Positions 22,781-31,818 of a DNA stretch of 42,256 nucleotides are shown here, one piece after another. Each line of letters opens with the position of its first letter. Position 1 is the stretch's first letter. Below the pieces are notes generated by a model that did not search any database, was not told the origin of the DNA, and saw only the letters and a list, made by a program, of their open reading frames with translations. The translations under genes were made by a program, and so were the position numbers. This stretch comes from Oscillospiraceae bacterium (GTDB lineage: Bacteria; Bacillota; Clostridia; Oscillospirales; Acutalibacteraceae): the NCBI GenBank assembly GCA_015065965.1, contig SVPH01000023.1:1-42256 (forward strand). Direction: 5' to 3'.

Positions 22781-23326
22781 TGTGGATATTGCATTCTGAG
22801 CAATAAGCGTGCGCCAATGTTCTTTTGTGTGTTCACAAATAAGGCGGTCACAGTTTGTAACTTTAGAAAATTCGGAGAAATACTGGCGTATATCTCTTGC
22901 ATCGCAAAGTCCGCTCAGAATAAGGCGGTATTTGCCGCCGCTTTCATAAAGACTGCTTTCGGCGCAGCCTCTGTAACCCTCAGCGGCTCTGTAAAGCAAT
23001 TCAAGATTCTCGAATTCGCAGATGATACTTTCACACTGCTTTTTGAGAAGTTGTTTTTGAGGGAAAGTTTTTCTCTTTGAGTCAAGAATGGTGAAATTAA
23101 GAACGCAGCCTCCCTCGCTTTTGGGGATTGCTTCAATAATCATTCTGCGTGACGGGTCAACTTCTTTACCGAGCACTTTGCCCGCTTCATCAAGAAGTGT
23201 CCATATAACTCTTCTTGTTTCTATTGTGGAATAATCCATATCCTCATATGTAATATCAAGTTCCAGCATATCCTGTTTGGTCAGGTCAACGGTGATTTTG
23301 TCATCGCCGGGGGAATTGATTTTCAT
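22766..23326 (-). CDS. MecA-like adaptor protein
   Basis: MecA proteins carry substrates such as ComK to the ClpC ATPase. The 186-residue product has the N-terminal substrate-binding part (LTKQDMLELDITYEDMDYST, then a helix ending in LLDEAGKVLG). A linker leads to a C-terminal part with FENLELLYRAAEGY, strands around YRLILSGL, and an end (LIAQNAISTL) like the family's conserved finish. It is shorter than the B. subtilis protein (about 218), mainly in the linker. AGGAGG precedes the start. No clpC is nearby; the match is by pattern and moderately sure. Confidence 0.75.
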   Translation of the reverse strand: MKINSPGDDKITVDLTKQDMLELDITYEDMDYSTIETRRVIWTLLDEAGKVLGKEVDPSRRMIIEAIPKSEGGCVLNFTILDSKRKTFPQKQLLKKQCESIICEFENLELLYRAAEGYRGCAESSLYESGGKYRLILSGLCDARDIRQYFSEFSKVTNCDRLICEHTKEHWRTLIAQNAISTLTIG

Positions 23327-23356
23327 ATAGCGCCTCCTAAAGTGTTCTTATGTAAT

Positions 23357-23385
23357 ATATTATGCTTTTCGGGGCAAGTATGCAA
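23357..23385 (-). promoter_or_regulatory. Promoter of the MecA-like gene
   Basis: On the minus strand, TTGCAT (23385-23380) is 17 bases from TAATAT (23362-23357). Confidence 0.6.
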
Positions 23386-23419
23386 TGAATAAATAATGGA
23401 ATTTCAGGGGTGAAAAACC

Positions 23420-24385
23420 TTGTCAAATAACCAAACCAAACAGAAAACGGTAAAAGCGTCAAAACTTTACGGCGATTATCTTGTGATGCTTGTTGCTCCG
23501 ATTGCTCTTTCTGTAATATTCTATGGAACAAGGGCGCTTGCGGTTATTGCAGTCAGCGTGCTGAGTGCGGTTTTAAGCGACCTTATTTTCAGTGCGTTTT
23601 TGAGAAAAAACTTTTTACTTAAAGACCTGAGCAATGTTTTTATCGGTGCGGCGATTGCGCTGATGATGCCTGCAGGCATTTCCCTTTATGTGCCTGCGGT
23701 TGCAAGTGTATTTGCAGTTATAACGGCAAAAATACCTTTTGGGGGATCGCTCAGAGCGCCGTTTGTGCCCGCAGCGGCAGGTTTTGCATTCGCAACTGTA
23801 TGTTTCAAAGAGCAGATTTTTGATTATTCATATAATTCTGCAGATAAACTGCTTGGAAATCATTCTCTCGGTTCGCTTCTTACACAGGGAAATGCTGTTT
23901 ATCTTGATACAATAAACACTTTTGATATTCTCAGCGGTAATGTTGCAGGACCTATGGGTACAGGCTGCGGTTTGCTGATGCTTGCGTGCCTTGTGTTTTT
24001 GGCGTTCAGAAGAAAAGAAGCGCTTTTTGCAACAGCGGGATTTATCGCTGCCTGCGTTTTGTATGCGGCAGTTTTTCCGAGAATCAATGCCAATGCTTTT
24101 ACGAGCGTTGTTCTTGAACTTTCCGCAGGCTCTCTGCTTTTTGCTGCGGTTTTTCTGATTACGGATTACGCTGCCTTGCCCGAAAAACGGCTCACAAGAT
24201 TTGTATACGGTGCAGTCGGCGGAGTGTTCTGTATGCTTATGCGTACTGTTGGCACATATGAAGAAACCGTTTGCTTTGCCGTTCTTCTTGCAAACGGATT
24301 TTCACCCGTTATTGATTCCGTTGTCAAAAAACTTCCGTCTGCCGTAAAGGCAGTTCCTTTTAAAAGAAAGGAGGCGGAGAAATGA
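23420..24385 (+). CDS. rnfD: RnfD/NqrB-like membrane protein lacking the flavin site
   Basis: The 321-residue product has about nine or ten membrane helices and aligns with RnfD along its length: a FGGSLRAPFVPAAAGFAF loop where the family has GGLGxNxFNPAxxG, and a C-terminal part ending in EETVCFAVLLANGFSPVID. In RnfD and NqrB a flavin is bound covalently to a Thr in an (S/T)xAT motif. Here that loop reads NSADKLLGNHS with no such Thr, and no SGAT-like motif occurs elsewhere. The start is a TTG behind AGGGGTG. It overlaps the next gene by four bases. A role as membrane scaffold or ion path is inferred. Confidence 0.85.
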   Translation: MSNNQTKQKTVKASKLYGDYLVMLVAPIALSVIFYGTRALAVIAVSVLSAVLSDLIFSAFLRKNFLLKDLSNVFIGAAIALMMPAGISLYVPAVASVFAVITAKIPFGGSLRAPFVPAAAGFAFATVCFKEQIFDYSYNSADKLLGNHSLGSLLTQGNAVYLDTINTFDILSGNVAGPMGTGCGLLMLACLVFLAFRRKEALFATAGFIAACVLYAAVFPRINANAFTSVVLELSAGSLLFAAVFLITDYAALPEKRLTRFVYGAVGGVFCMLMRTVGTYEETVCFAVLLANGFSPVIDSVVKKLPSAVKAVPFKRKEAEK

Positions 24386-25227
24386 GCAACAATCTTTCGT
24401 TTAAAGAAGTCTTTATAAAGGGTGCAGTTATATTTAACCCTGTGCTTGTTCAACTTGTGGGTCTTTGCCCCGTTGTTGCGGCATCAACAACGCTTAAAAG
24501 CGCGGTAATGCTGTCAGCCATTGCCTGCACGGAACTTATTATAGTCTGTGTTATCGCAAGCGCAATTCTCAAAAGTATTCCACGGTGGGCAAGAGTTCCG
24601 CTTTATCTTGTTATCGGTCTTTTGCTGATTTGTCCGGTGCTTTGGTATATTGAAACAAAGACACTGATAAACCTGAGCCTTGGCATGAAAATATATATTC
24701 CGCTTATTGCAATCAATTCCGTCGTTGCGGTTCACTGCGAGCAGTTTGCTGTCAAAAACAGCGTCAGGTTGGCATTCTATGATGCAGCGGCGGTAGGCAT
24801 AGGCGCATCTGTAATATTTCTTTTGGTCGGCACAATCAGAGAGATACTCGGCAACTCATCAATCGGCGGAATTGCGCTCAATCTGCCCATATCATTCAAA
24901 GGAATGCTGCTGCCTTTCGGTTGTCTTATTATTCTCGGATTTATGGCGGCAGGGCTTAAAACATTCATTTCAAAAAGACATCCGGAATACCTTGAAGTGA
25001 GTGCTCCTGTTGCAAAAAAGAAGGCAGATAAAGCAGTGGCCGAAGCGAACGAACCTCAGCCTGTTCCCGTTGAAGTGCAGATTACGGAACCGGTTGAAAC
25101 ACTCAAAGAAAAAATTGATGAACCGAAAACCGATGCCGATGATATAAAAATAAAGACCGAAGCGGAGATTGATGAATTTCTCAGGTCTCTCGGCATAAAC
25201 CTTGATGAAAAGGGGGACGGACAATGA
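24382..25227 (+). CDS. rnfE: RnfE/NqrD-like membrane protein with an acidic tail
   Basis: The 281-residue product has six membrane helices (residues 1-200) that match RnfE: NPVLVQLVGLCPVVA keeps the first cluster Cys (C29), but the second, normally in a TNC motif, is Ser (PLIAINSVVAV). A Cys occurs six residues further on (HCEQ), where the family has Arg-Ala-Glu. After the last helix come about 75 residues not seen in usual RnfE: a Pro/Glu linker and a final helix around AEIDEFLRSLGINL. It overlaps both neighbours by four bases (ATGA), so D, E and A are translated as one unit. Confidence 0.87.
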   Translation: MSNNLSFKEVFIKGAVIFNPVLVQLVGLCPVVAASTTLKSAVMLSAIACTELIIVCVIASAILKSIPRWARVPLYLVIGLLLICPVLWYIETKTLINLSLGMKIYIPLIAINSVVAVHCEQFAVKNSVRLAFYDAAAVGIGASVIFLLVGTIREILGNSSIGGIALNLPISFKGMLLPFGCLIILGFMAAGLKTFISKRHPEYLEVSAPVAKKKADKAVAEANEPQPVPVEVQITEPVETLKEKIDEPKTDADDIKIKTEAEIDEFLRSLGINLDEKGDGQ

Positions 25228-25817
25228 AGATGATTTCCGAATTGATTCTGACCGCTTTTTACACGGTGTTTGTGCAAAACCTTGTTCTGAGTTCGGGTCT
25301 CGGTATGAGTGAGGCAATCAGAGTTTCCACCAAACCGGGAACTTTCGGCAGATTTGCCGTTATGATTTCGGGATTTTCGGTTGCCACGAGTTTCTTTTGC
25401 GGATTGATTGACCTTGTTCCGGCAGAAACAGACAGAAGTTATGCCGTACGCGCCCTTATTTACGGTGCTGTGCTTGCGGCAGTTTATGTTGTTGTTGCTG
25501 TGCTTGCGAAATTTGTGTTCAGAGCGTCGGATAATCTTCTGGGTTCTTTGGGCATCGCTGCGCTCAACACGCTGGTGTTTGCCATTCCGCATATCAACAA
25601 CTCGGCTGCATATTCTCTTGCAGGCAGTGTAGGCTCGGGTCTTGGCGCGGGCATTGCCTTTGTTGTTGCGGCAACGCTCATAAACAGGGGTTCACAACTT
25701 ATAGCAGAGAACGATGAAATCCCCGAAGCATTTAAGGGAACACCTGCAATGTTTTTTTATGTTGCAATGATTTCACTTGCTTTTGCAGGTTTTACGGACA
25801 AAAATATTTTTGGATGA
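25224..25817 (+). CDS. rnfA: RnfA/NqrE-like membrane protein lacking both cluster cysteines
   Basis: The 197-residue product has six membrane helices and aligns with RnfA to the end: VFVQNLVLSSGLG at the start, and IPEAFKGTPAMFF... LAFAGFT at the end, where E. coli RsxA has VPAPFRGN... LAFMGFS. Yet the GLCP motif is GLGMSE, with Ser for Cys, and the TTNC motif is LNT, with Thr for Cys. In the known complex these cysteines, with two from RnfE, hold a 2Fe-2S cluster in the middle of the membrane. That cluster cannot form in its usual way here. No RnfB, RnfC or RnfG gene is adjacent. Confidence 0.87.
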   Translation: MKMISELILTAFYTVFVQNLVLSSGLGMSEAIRVSTKPGTFGRFAVMISGFSVATSFFCGLIDLVPAETDRSYAVRALIYGAVLAAVYVVVAVLAKFVFRASDNLLGSLGIAALNTLVFAIPHINNSAAYSLAGSVGSGLGAGIAFVVAATLINRGSQLIAENDEIPEAFKGTPAMFFYVAMISLAFAGFTDKNIFG

Positions 25818-25830
25818 GAGGTGAAGCGCA

Positions 25831-26079
25831 ATGCCGCAGATAGGAAAAATAGAAAAAACGCTCAAGCCCTCTCAGCGTAAGAGTATAACCGATTTCTCGG
25901 ATCGTTTCGGCGAAGGGCCGAGTTATGAAGAAAGGGTCAGAAGCAAAAAAATTGTTTCGGCAATTCTTATTACTGCAGGTTTGCTTGCTCTCATAGGCGC
26001 AGGCTATTTTGCAACAGATGTTTTTATAAGAATTACAGAGTTGCCTTATGAAGCCGTACCTGCTCATATAATTTTTTAA
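25831..26079 (+). CDS. Small one-helix membrane protein after the Rnf-like genes
   Basis: The 82-residue product has a basic soluble N-terminal half (residues 1-38, about a quarter Lys/Arg) that includes a FGEGPSYEERVRSKK segment, one membrane helix (about 42-63, ending AGYFATDVF), and a short tail. By the positive-inside rule the N-terminus is in the cytosol. I know no family. It lies 13 bases past rnfA-like and 11 before the GH13 gene, with a good AGAGGTGAAG site, so it is likely made with the Rnf-like subunits and may be a fourth subunit. Confidence 0.75.
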   Translation: MPQIGKIEKTLKPSQRKSITDFSDRFGEGPSYEERVRSKKIVSAILITAGLLALIGAGYFATDVFIRITELPYEAVPAHIIF

Positions 26080-26090
26080 GGAATGACACA

Positions 26091-27950
26091 ATGGATTTTA
26101 TACCCTATAACTCAAGGTTGAGTTATCATAAAACTCCCTTCGGCGCTGTGCGTGAGGGTGAAAAAGTTACAATCAGAATAGTTCTGCCCAGAAGCATATG
26201 CTGCACGGGAGCAAGCCTTATTCTTAATTCCGACAGCGGAAAATCCTCTGTTTATCCTATGATATGGGAGAGATTGGAAGGCAATGCCGAGGAGTGGTGG
26301 AAGGTCAGTTTTATCCCCGAGGAACAAGGCCTGTATTGGTATCATTTTGCAATTGCGCAAAAAAGCGGCGGTGTGCTCATAACCAGATTCGACGGCTCAA
26401 CAGGCAGACTTTCTTCTGACGGTAAAAGTTTTCAGTTAACCGTTTATTCAAAGGATTTCAAAACGCCGGATTGGGTAAAAGGCTCGGTTATCTATCAGAT
26501 TTTTCCTGACCGTTTCTGTAACTCGGGTGAAGAAAAATCCGATGTTCCCGATGACAGAGTTCTCCGTTCGGATTGGGGAAATGAGCCGATGTGGAACCCT
26601 GACGGTGACGGAAAAATAAACAAGTACGATTTCTTCGGCGGAGATTTCAAAGGAATTGAGCAAAAACTCGATTACATCAAATCTCTCGGCGTAGGCTGCA
26701 TTTATCTAAACCCGATTTTTGAGGCGCAGTCCAACCACCGTTACGATACCGCAAATTACGAAAAGACCGACCCTTTGCTCGGCAGTGAAAAAGATTTTTC
26801 GCATCTTTGCAAAGAGGCGGAAAAGAGAAACATTAAAATAGTGCTCGACGGTGTTTTCAGCCATACGGGCGCAGACAGCATTTATTTTAACAAAGAAAAC
26901 AGATATGATTCGGTCGGTGCATATAACAGCGAAGAATCGCCGTATCATGAATGGTATAAATTTGAAGAATTTCCCGATAAATACAGTTGCTGGTGGGGTG
27001 TTGATATCCTGCCTGAAATTGATGAGGAAAATGACGGATATATTGAATATATCGCAGGTGAAAACGGAATTCTCCGTAAGTGGCTCAAAGCAGGTGCAAG
27101 CGGCTGGAGACTTGATGTTGCGGATGAACTGCCCGATAAATTCCTCGATGAATTAAGAAAAGCCGTCAGAACGGAAAAAGAAGATGCGTATATTCTCGGC
27201 GAAGTATGGGAGGATGCGTCAAACAAAATCAGTTACAGTCAAAGAAGGCGTTATCTTCTCGGTGCGCAACTGGATTCTGTTATGAACTATCCTTTTGCCG
27301 ATGCGCTTATCAATTTCGCAATCAGCGGTATTGCAGAGGGATTCAATGACAGGATTTCGGAAGTTTGTGAGAATTATCCCAAACCTGCGGTTGACTGCCT
27401 TATGAACCATATAGGCACTCATGATACCTGCCGTGTACTCAGCAGGCTTGCAACAGGCGGAAACTATCATAGCAGCCACCTTGACCGCTACAGGGGCGGT
27501 CTGACAGATGAGCAGAAAGAATTCGGTAAAATACTGCTCAAACTTATTTCAACGATGCAGTTTACTTTGCCCGGTGTGCCGTGTATCTATTACAGCGATG
27601 AAGCAGGTGTTGACGGCGGTGAAGATCCGTTCAACAGAGGCTGTTTCCCATGGGATAAAGAGGACAAAGAACTTATTGAGCATTACCGCTTCCTCGGCAG
27701 GCTCCGCTCAGAACACAGAGTGTTTGAACAGGGTGACTTTGTTCCCGTTTCTGCGGCTCTCGGCTGCGTTGCGTATGAAAGACGGAATGAGAAAGAAAGA
27801 ATAATGACCGTTGCAAACCGCAACAGTCATCATATTGTTTATACCTTGCCTGAGGAGGGCTTTACGGCTCTGACGGGCGGAGTTGTCAGCGGCAGGGAAC
27901 TTTATCTGGAGGGGAATACTGCGGCGATACTAATTAAGGTAAGTGATTAA
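26091..27950 (+). CDS. GH13 alpha-glycosidase (cyclomaltodextrinase/neopullulanase-like)
   Basis: The 619-residue enzyme acts on alpha-1,4 glucans or cyclodextrins. An N-terminal beta-sandwich domain (about 1-115) precedes the catalytic barrel, as in neopullulanase-type GH13. The four conserved regions are present: DGVFSH (253-258), GWRLDVAD with nucleophile D342, GEVWED with acid E371, and IGTHDT with D445. It has no signal peptide, so it works in the cytosol on imported malto-oligosaccharides. The lone GDGKIN-type loop (about 170-176) may bind calcium. It is in the same operon as the Rnf-like genes, which is unusual. Confidence 0.92.
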   Translation: MDFIPYNSRLSYHKTPFGAVREGEKVTIRIVLPRSICCTGASLILNSDSGKSSVYPMIWERLEGNAEEWWKVSFIPEEQGLYWYHFAIAQKSGGVLITRFDGSTGRLSSDGKSFQLTVYSKDFKTPDWVKGSVIYQIFPDRFCNSGEEKSDVPDDRVLRSDWGNEPMWNPDGDGKINKYDFFGGDFKGIEQKLDYIKSLGVGCIYLNPIFEAQSNHRYDTANYEKTDPLLGSEKDFSHLCKEAEKRNIKIVLDGVFSHTGADSIYFNKENRYDSVGAYNSEESPYHEWYKFEEFPDKYSCWWGVDILPEIDEENDGYIEYIAGENGILRKWLKAGASGWRLDVADELPDKFLDELRKAVRTEKEDAYILGEVWEDASNKISYSQRRRYLLGAQLDSVMNYPFADALINFAISGIAEGFNDRISEVCENYPKPAVDCLMNHIGTHDTCRVLSRLATGGNYHSSHLDRYRGGLTDEQKEFGKILLKLISTMQFTLPGVPCIYYSDEAGVDGGEDPFNRGCFPWDKEDKELIEHYRFLGRLRSEHRVFEQGDFVPVSAALGCVAYERRNEKERIMTVANRNSHHIVYTLPEEGFTALTGGVVSGRELYLEGNTAAILIKVSD

Positions 27951-27952
27951 TT

Positions 27953-28852
27953 ATGGCAAAAAAGCCTAAAAATATAATGTTCAGAACAAACAGGCAGAGC
28001 AGCAGCGGCGATATAAAGAAATTTGCCGCAATTCTGACTGCCTGCGTTGTCGGTATACTTGCAATTTCAATATTCGCCATTCTCAGCAAATACGATTTTG
28101 ACGTTAAAAGTGCGCTGGGCGGCAATGCGGAAACTGAAACTCAGCAAGCAGAAACACAGGCTCCCGAAGAGGAAACAGAAGCAAGCAAAACCTATCTTTT
28201 CTGGTGTGCGGACAGTTCAAATGACCGTCTTCGTTTTGCGTGGCTTGTTAATTTTAAATTACCTGAAAGAAGGGTAACTTCCTGTGCCCTTGACCTTGAT
28301 ATGAGGATTAGTGTTGCATCGGATGCCATGAAGGGTCAGGAAAAAACCGAAAGCATCAGGAATATTTTTATGACCGCAGGAATAAAAGATTTGGTTGCAT
28401 ATCTTGAGGGCGATTTAGGTCTTGAAATTGACGGATATATAGGAGCCAATGATGAAAAATTCAAATCAATGGTGAACTATTTCGGTGGTTTTGATATAAC
28501 CGTTCCTGAGCAGATTGAATATAAAAGCGGCGAGTTTTCGGTTATTCTTATAAAGGGTAAGCAGAACCTTAAAGGTGATACTCTTTTTAAATATCTCCGC
28601 TATCTCGGTACCCTTGGCGACAGGGGCAGGTCACTGCAAGCAACTGCCGCAAACGAAATATTGGATTCGGTTTTCAGACCGTCAAATTCAGGCAGACTCG
28701 GCACGATTTTTTCGAGAATTTCAAACACACTTGAAACTGACCTTTCCATTGTTGATTTTTCTTCCGCTGAGAAAGGAATAAAAGTGTTTGCCGAAAACGG
28801 ATTTACACTTAAGAAGACGGTTGAAACACCTGAGGATTTACTTGACCGATAA
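27953..28852 (+). CDS. LytR-CpsA-Psr (LCP)-like membrane protein, divergent
   Basis: The 299-residue product has a cytosolic tail, one membrane helix (about 23-45), an acidic Thr/Glu linker, and an outer domain of LCP type. Matches are strongest in its second half: FGGFDITVPEQIEYKSG, then KGKQNLKGDTLFKYLRYLG and DRGRSLQATAANEIL. LCP enzymes attach teichoic acids or other polymers to peptidoglycan. The start of the domain departs from the family: the usual LLLGSD strand reads YLFWCADSS. It lies 2 bases past the GH13 gene. Activity is uncertain; the acceptor is unknown. Confidence 0.78.
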   Translation: MAKKPKNIMFRTNRQSSSGDIKKFAAILTACVVGILAISIFAILSKYDFDVKSALGGNAETETQQAETQAPEEETEASKTYLFWCADSSNDRLRFAWLVNFKLPERRVTSCALDLDMRISVASDAMKGQEKTESIRNIFMTAGIKDLVAYLEGDLGLEIDGYIGANDEKFKSMVNYFGGFDITVPEQIEYKSGEFSVILIKGKQNLKGDTLFKYLRYLGTLGDRGRSLQATAANEILDSVFRPSNSGRLGTIFSRISNTLETDLSIVDFSSAEKGIKVFAENGFTLKKTVETPEDLLDR

Positions 28853-28861
28853 GGAAATAAT

Positions 28862-30043
28862 ATGAAAAAGTTTTTTTCGCTTTTACTGTGTATCATATTC
28901 ATCTTTATTAGCGTTGCAGCATTGACGGTAATAAAGAAATATATTGATAATCCCGATGAAAATCATATTGCAAATATTTTGGAAACCGAGCCGCCGCAGG
29001 AACTTACGGATATAGGAAGTCCGTATAAATTCTATTATAATCGGCTCTCGGATATTGAAAAACACGCTTATAACGATATTCTTACGGAAATATATTCAAT
29101 GCCTGAAAGTATAAAAATTCCGAGAATAGATGTTGAGCAACTTGATAATGTTTTCTCGGCTCTTCTTCGTGATAATCCCGATTTGTTTTTTGTCGGCAGA
29201 AAATGCACCCTGCTGACAGAGGTTTTCAAAACAAGTTGTTTTATTGAATATATTTTTGAAAAAGACGAATATGAAGAGCGCAAAGCAGAACTTGAAAAGG
29301 TCTGCAACGAGGTAGTTTCGTCGCTCTCTGATCCTAACGATGAGTGGCAGACGGAACTGGAAATACATGATTATATAGTTGATAACTGCCGATATATGCT
29401 TGTTGAAAACGAACATGTGTATTCTTCGGCATACGGTGCTCTGGTTAACGGTGAAGCGGCTTGTGAGGGATATTCAAAAGCGGCAAAACTGCTTTTTGAC
29501 AGAGCGGGTATTGAAAGTGCCGTTCTCAGCGGCAAATCAAAAAGTTATAACGGCAAAGAAGGTCCACACATGTGGAATGCCGTTAAAATTTCGGGCAACT
29601 ATTATTACCTTGACTGTACATGGGATGACCCGATTAACGAAGACGGCGACAATGTGAAAATATATGCATATTTCAATCTCAGCAACGGAATGATTGCAGA
29701 TACTCATTCCGATTTTTCCTATAGTTTTGATTGCTCAGAAACGGCGGAAAACTATTATGTGAAAACAGGAAAGTATTTTGAAACTTACAGCAGGGAGAAC
29801 GAAAACAGACTTGCTGAACTTTTGGCAAGGGAACTTGAAGCCGGCAACGGCTCTGTGGAGATACGCTTCGGTTCAAAAACCGCATATAACAATGCCGTTG
29901 ACGATTTGATTGACGGCGGCAGAATTTATGATGTGCTGTCTTTGACAAAATCAAAAACAAAAGTAAGATTTTCTATCAATTCATTGACTTATTTTGTTGA
30001 CCCGACCTTGCGTACAATGACAATTGTTCCCGAACGCAGGTAA
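28862..30043 (+). CDS. Transglutaminase-like membrane-anchored protein
   Basis: The 393-residue product has an N-terminal membrane anchor (about 4-24) and lies outside the membrane. The transglutaminase-like domain has a full Cys-His-Asp triad: C201 in [13 protein letters not shown]236 in GPHMWNAV and D251 in [10 protein letters not shown]. This arrangement is common in secreted bacterial proteins of this superfamily, which act as peptidases or cross-linkers on proteins or peptidoglycan. It follows the LCP-like gene after 9 bases; both may act on the cell wall. The C-terminal 90 residues have no family I know. Confidence 0.87.
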   Translation: MKKFFSLLLCIIFIFISVAALTVIKKYIDNPDENHIANILETEPPQELTDIGSPYKFYYNRLSDIEKHAYNDILTEIYSMPESIKIPRIDVEQLDNVFSALLRDNPDLFFVGRKCTLLTEVFKTSCFIEYIFEKDEYEERKAELEKVCNEVVSSLSDPNDEWQTELEIHDYIVDNCRYMLVENEHVYSSAYGALVNGEAACEGYSKAAKLLFDRAGIESAVLSGKSKSYNGKEGPHMWNAVKISGNYYYLDCTWDDPINEDGDNVKIYAYFNLSNGMIADTHSDFSYSFDCSETAENYYVKTGKYFETYSRENENRLAELLARELEAGNGSVEIRFGSKTAYNNAVDDLIDGGRIYDVLSLTKSKTKVRFSINSLTYFVDPTLRTMTIVPERR

Positions 30044-30060
30044 CGGAAAGGAAGTTTTTT

Positions 30061-30624
30061 ATGGATAAACAAAGAATAGAAGCGGCTGTGCGCGAAATAC
30101 TTATTGCTATCGGTGAGGACCCTGACAGAGAGGGTCTTGTTGAAACTCCGGCGCGAGTTGCAAGAATGTATGAGGAAATTTTTTCCGGGCTTGAGGATGA
30201 TCCTTCAAGGCATCTCAAACTCTTTAATGAGAGCGGAAATGAAGAAATGGTTATAGTAAGGGATATTCCGCTTTATTCTATGTGTGAACATCATCTTATT
30301 CCTTTTATGGGCAAGGCTCATATAGCATATATTCCTTCGCAAGGCAAGGTTATCGGCCTTTCAAAACTTGCGAGGATTGTTGAGTCTTTCGCAAAAAGAC
30401 CTCAACTTCAGGAAAGGCTGACTGCACAGATTGCGGATTTTCTTGATGAAAACCTCAACCCTCTGGGCGTTGCGGTTGTGATTGAAGCCGAGCATCTTTG
30501 CATGACTATGAGAGGAGCAAGGGCTTCGGGTGCGCAGACAAGGACATCTGCTCTCAGAGGCACAATGAGAAGCAATGCCAAAACACGCGCAGAAGCCATT
30601 TCTCTGCTCACCGGAGGAATATAA
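30061..30624 (+). CDS. folE: GTP cyclohydrolase I (type IA)
   Basis: FolE converts GTP to 7,8-dihydroneopterin triphosphate, the first step of folate synthesis. The 187-residue product is of normal length. It has the zinc and catalytic residues in [20 protein letters not shown] (about 77-96), and the second zinc Cys in [19 protein letters not shown] near 150-170. AAAGGAAG precedes the start. It opens a four-gene folate block that continues without gaps. Confidence 0.97.
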   Translation: MDKQRIEAAVREILIAIGEDPDREGLVETPARVARMYEEIFSGLEDDPSRHLKLFNESGNEEMVIVRDIPLYSMCEHHLIPFMGKAHIAYIPSQGKVIGLSKLARIVESFAKRPQLQERLTAQIADFLDENLNPLGVAVVIEAEHLCMTMRGARASGAQTRTSALRGTMRSNAKTRAEAISLLTGGI

Positions 30625-30625
30625 A

Positions 30626-31462
30626 ATGTTCAAAGCCCGTAAGCATGAATTTCCGTTAGGCAAAAAAACATATGTAATGGGAATTCTTAACTATACACCC
30701 GATTCGTTTTCCGATGGCGGACTGTATAATAATCCCAAGGCGGCGGTTGAACATGCTCTTGAAATGCAGGAATACGGAGCGGATATAATTGATATCGGTG
30801 CAAATTCAACAAGACCCGATGCAGTTATTCTTTCCGCGGAAGAAGAGAAAGAAAGGCTTGCGCCCGTGCTTGAAGTGCTTTGCGGTGAACTTTCCGCAGC
30901 GGTATCGGTTGATACTTTTTATCCTATCTGTGCAAAAGCGGCACTTGAAGCGGGAGCAGATATAATAAATGATGTCAGCGGAGTATTTAACCCGGAGATT
31001 GCCGAACTTTGCAAGAAGTATTCGGCAGGATATATTGTTATGCACAATCCCTGCGGTTCGGCACAGGCTGCCGAATACCCTGACGGTGTTGTGAATGAAG
31101 TAAGGCGTTTTTTCCTTGACACACTCAGCCTTGCCGCGCAAAGCGGTTTGCCGAAATCCCAACTTTGCCTTGATATGGGGCTTGGGTTCGGCAAATGCTA
31201 TGAAGACAATCTTGAACTCCTGAAAGATACGCAGTGGCTTAAATTCAAGGGCGTTGCCTTGCTTGCGGCAGGTTCACGCAAAAGGTTTATCGGCACTGCA
31301 AGCGGAACGCAGGAAAGCGAAAAAAGAGATGCAGGCACTGTTGCGGCACATACGGCGGCTATAGCAGGCGGAGCGGATATAATACGCGTTCATGATGCTT
31401 TTGCTGCTGTTCAGGGTGCAAGGGTTGCGGATGCGATTTACAGAGGTAAAATTAATGGATAA
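30626..31462 (+). CDS. folP: Dihydropteroate synthase
   Basis: FolP joins 4-aminobenzoate to the pterin and is the sulfonamide target. I start at 30626, after GGAGGA, where the product begins MFKARKHEF; an in-frame start 51 bases earlier would lie in folE. The 278 residues hold the conserved loops: GILNYTPDSFSDGG (about 21-34), DIGANSTRP, IINDVSG, KRFIGTA and IRVHD near the end. The stop overlaps folB by 8 bases. Confidence 0.96.
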   Translation: MFKARKHEFPLGKKTYVMGILNYTPDSFSDGGLYNNPKAAVEHALEMQEYGADIIDIGANSTRPDAVILSAEEEKERLAPVLEVLCGELSAAVSVDTFYPICAKAALEAGADIINDVSGVFNPEIAELCKKYSAGYIVMHNPCGSAQAAEYPDGVVNEVRRFFLDTLSLAAQSGLPKSQLCLDMGLGFGKCYEDNLELLKDTQWLKFKGVALLAAGSRKRFIGTASGTQESEKRDAGTVAAHTAAIAGGADIIRVHDAFAAVQGARVADAIYRGKING

Positions 31463-31817
31463 AATTTTAATCAGAAATTTAAAAATATTTGCGTATCACG
31501 GTGTTAACCCTGAGGAAAAGGTTGACGGTCAGAATTTTGTTTTTGATATTGATGCTTGGGTTGATATCAGTGTGCCGTGCGTGAGTGATAATGTAGAAGA
31601 TACGGTTAGTTATGCAAAAATAATCAAGGAAACTGTCAGGATTTTTACCTCTCAAAAAGATGATTTGCTTGAGAGGGCGGCTCAGAGAGTTGCTGACGGA
31701 CTTTTTGAAAAGTTTGATAAAATTCAGAGTCTGAGAATACTGTTGAAAAAACCTGAAGCACCCATAAAAGCGGACTTTGAGTATGTCGGAGTTGAAATTT
31801 TCAGAGAGAGGGCTTAA
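31455..31817 (+). CDS. folB: Dihydroneopterin aldolase
   Basis: FolB makes 6-hydroxymethyl-dihydropterin. The start at 31455 (MDKILIRNLK) has AGAGGT upstream; longer in-frame starts lie inside folP. The 120-residue product has the family pattern: IFAYHGVNPEEK (about 11-22), then FVFDIDAWVDIS, DNVEDTVSYAKI and KPEAPIKADFEYVGVEI. It overlaps folP and adjoins folK, one base apart. Confidence 0.95.
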   Translation: MDKILIRNLKIFAYHGVNPEEKVDGQNFVFDIDAWVDISVPCVSDNVEDTVSYAKIIKETVRIFTSQKDDLLERAAQRVADGLFEKFDKIQSLRILLKKPEAPIKADFEYVGVEIFRERA

Positions 31818-31818
31818 A

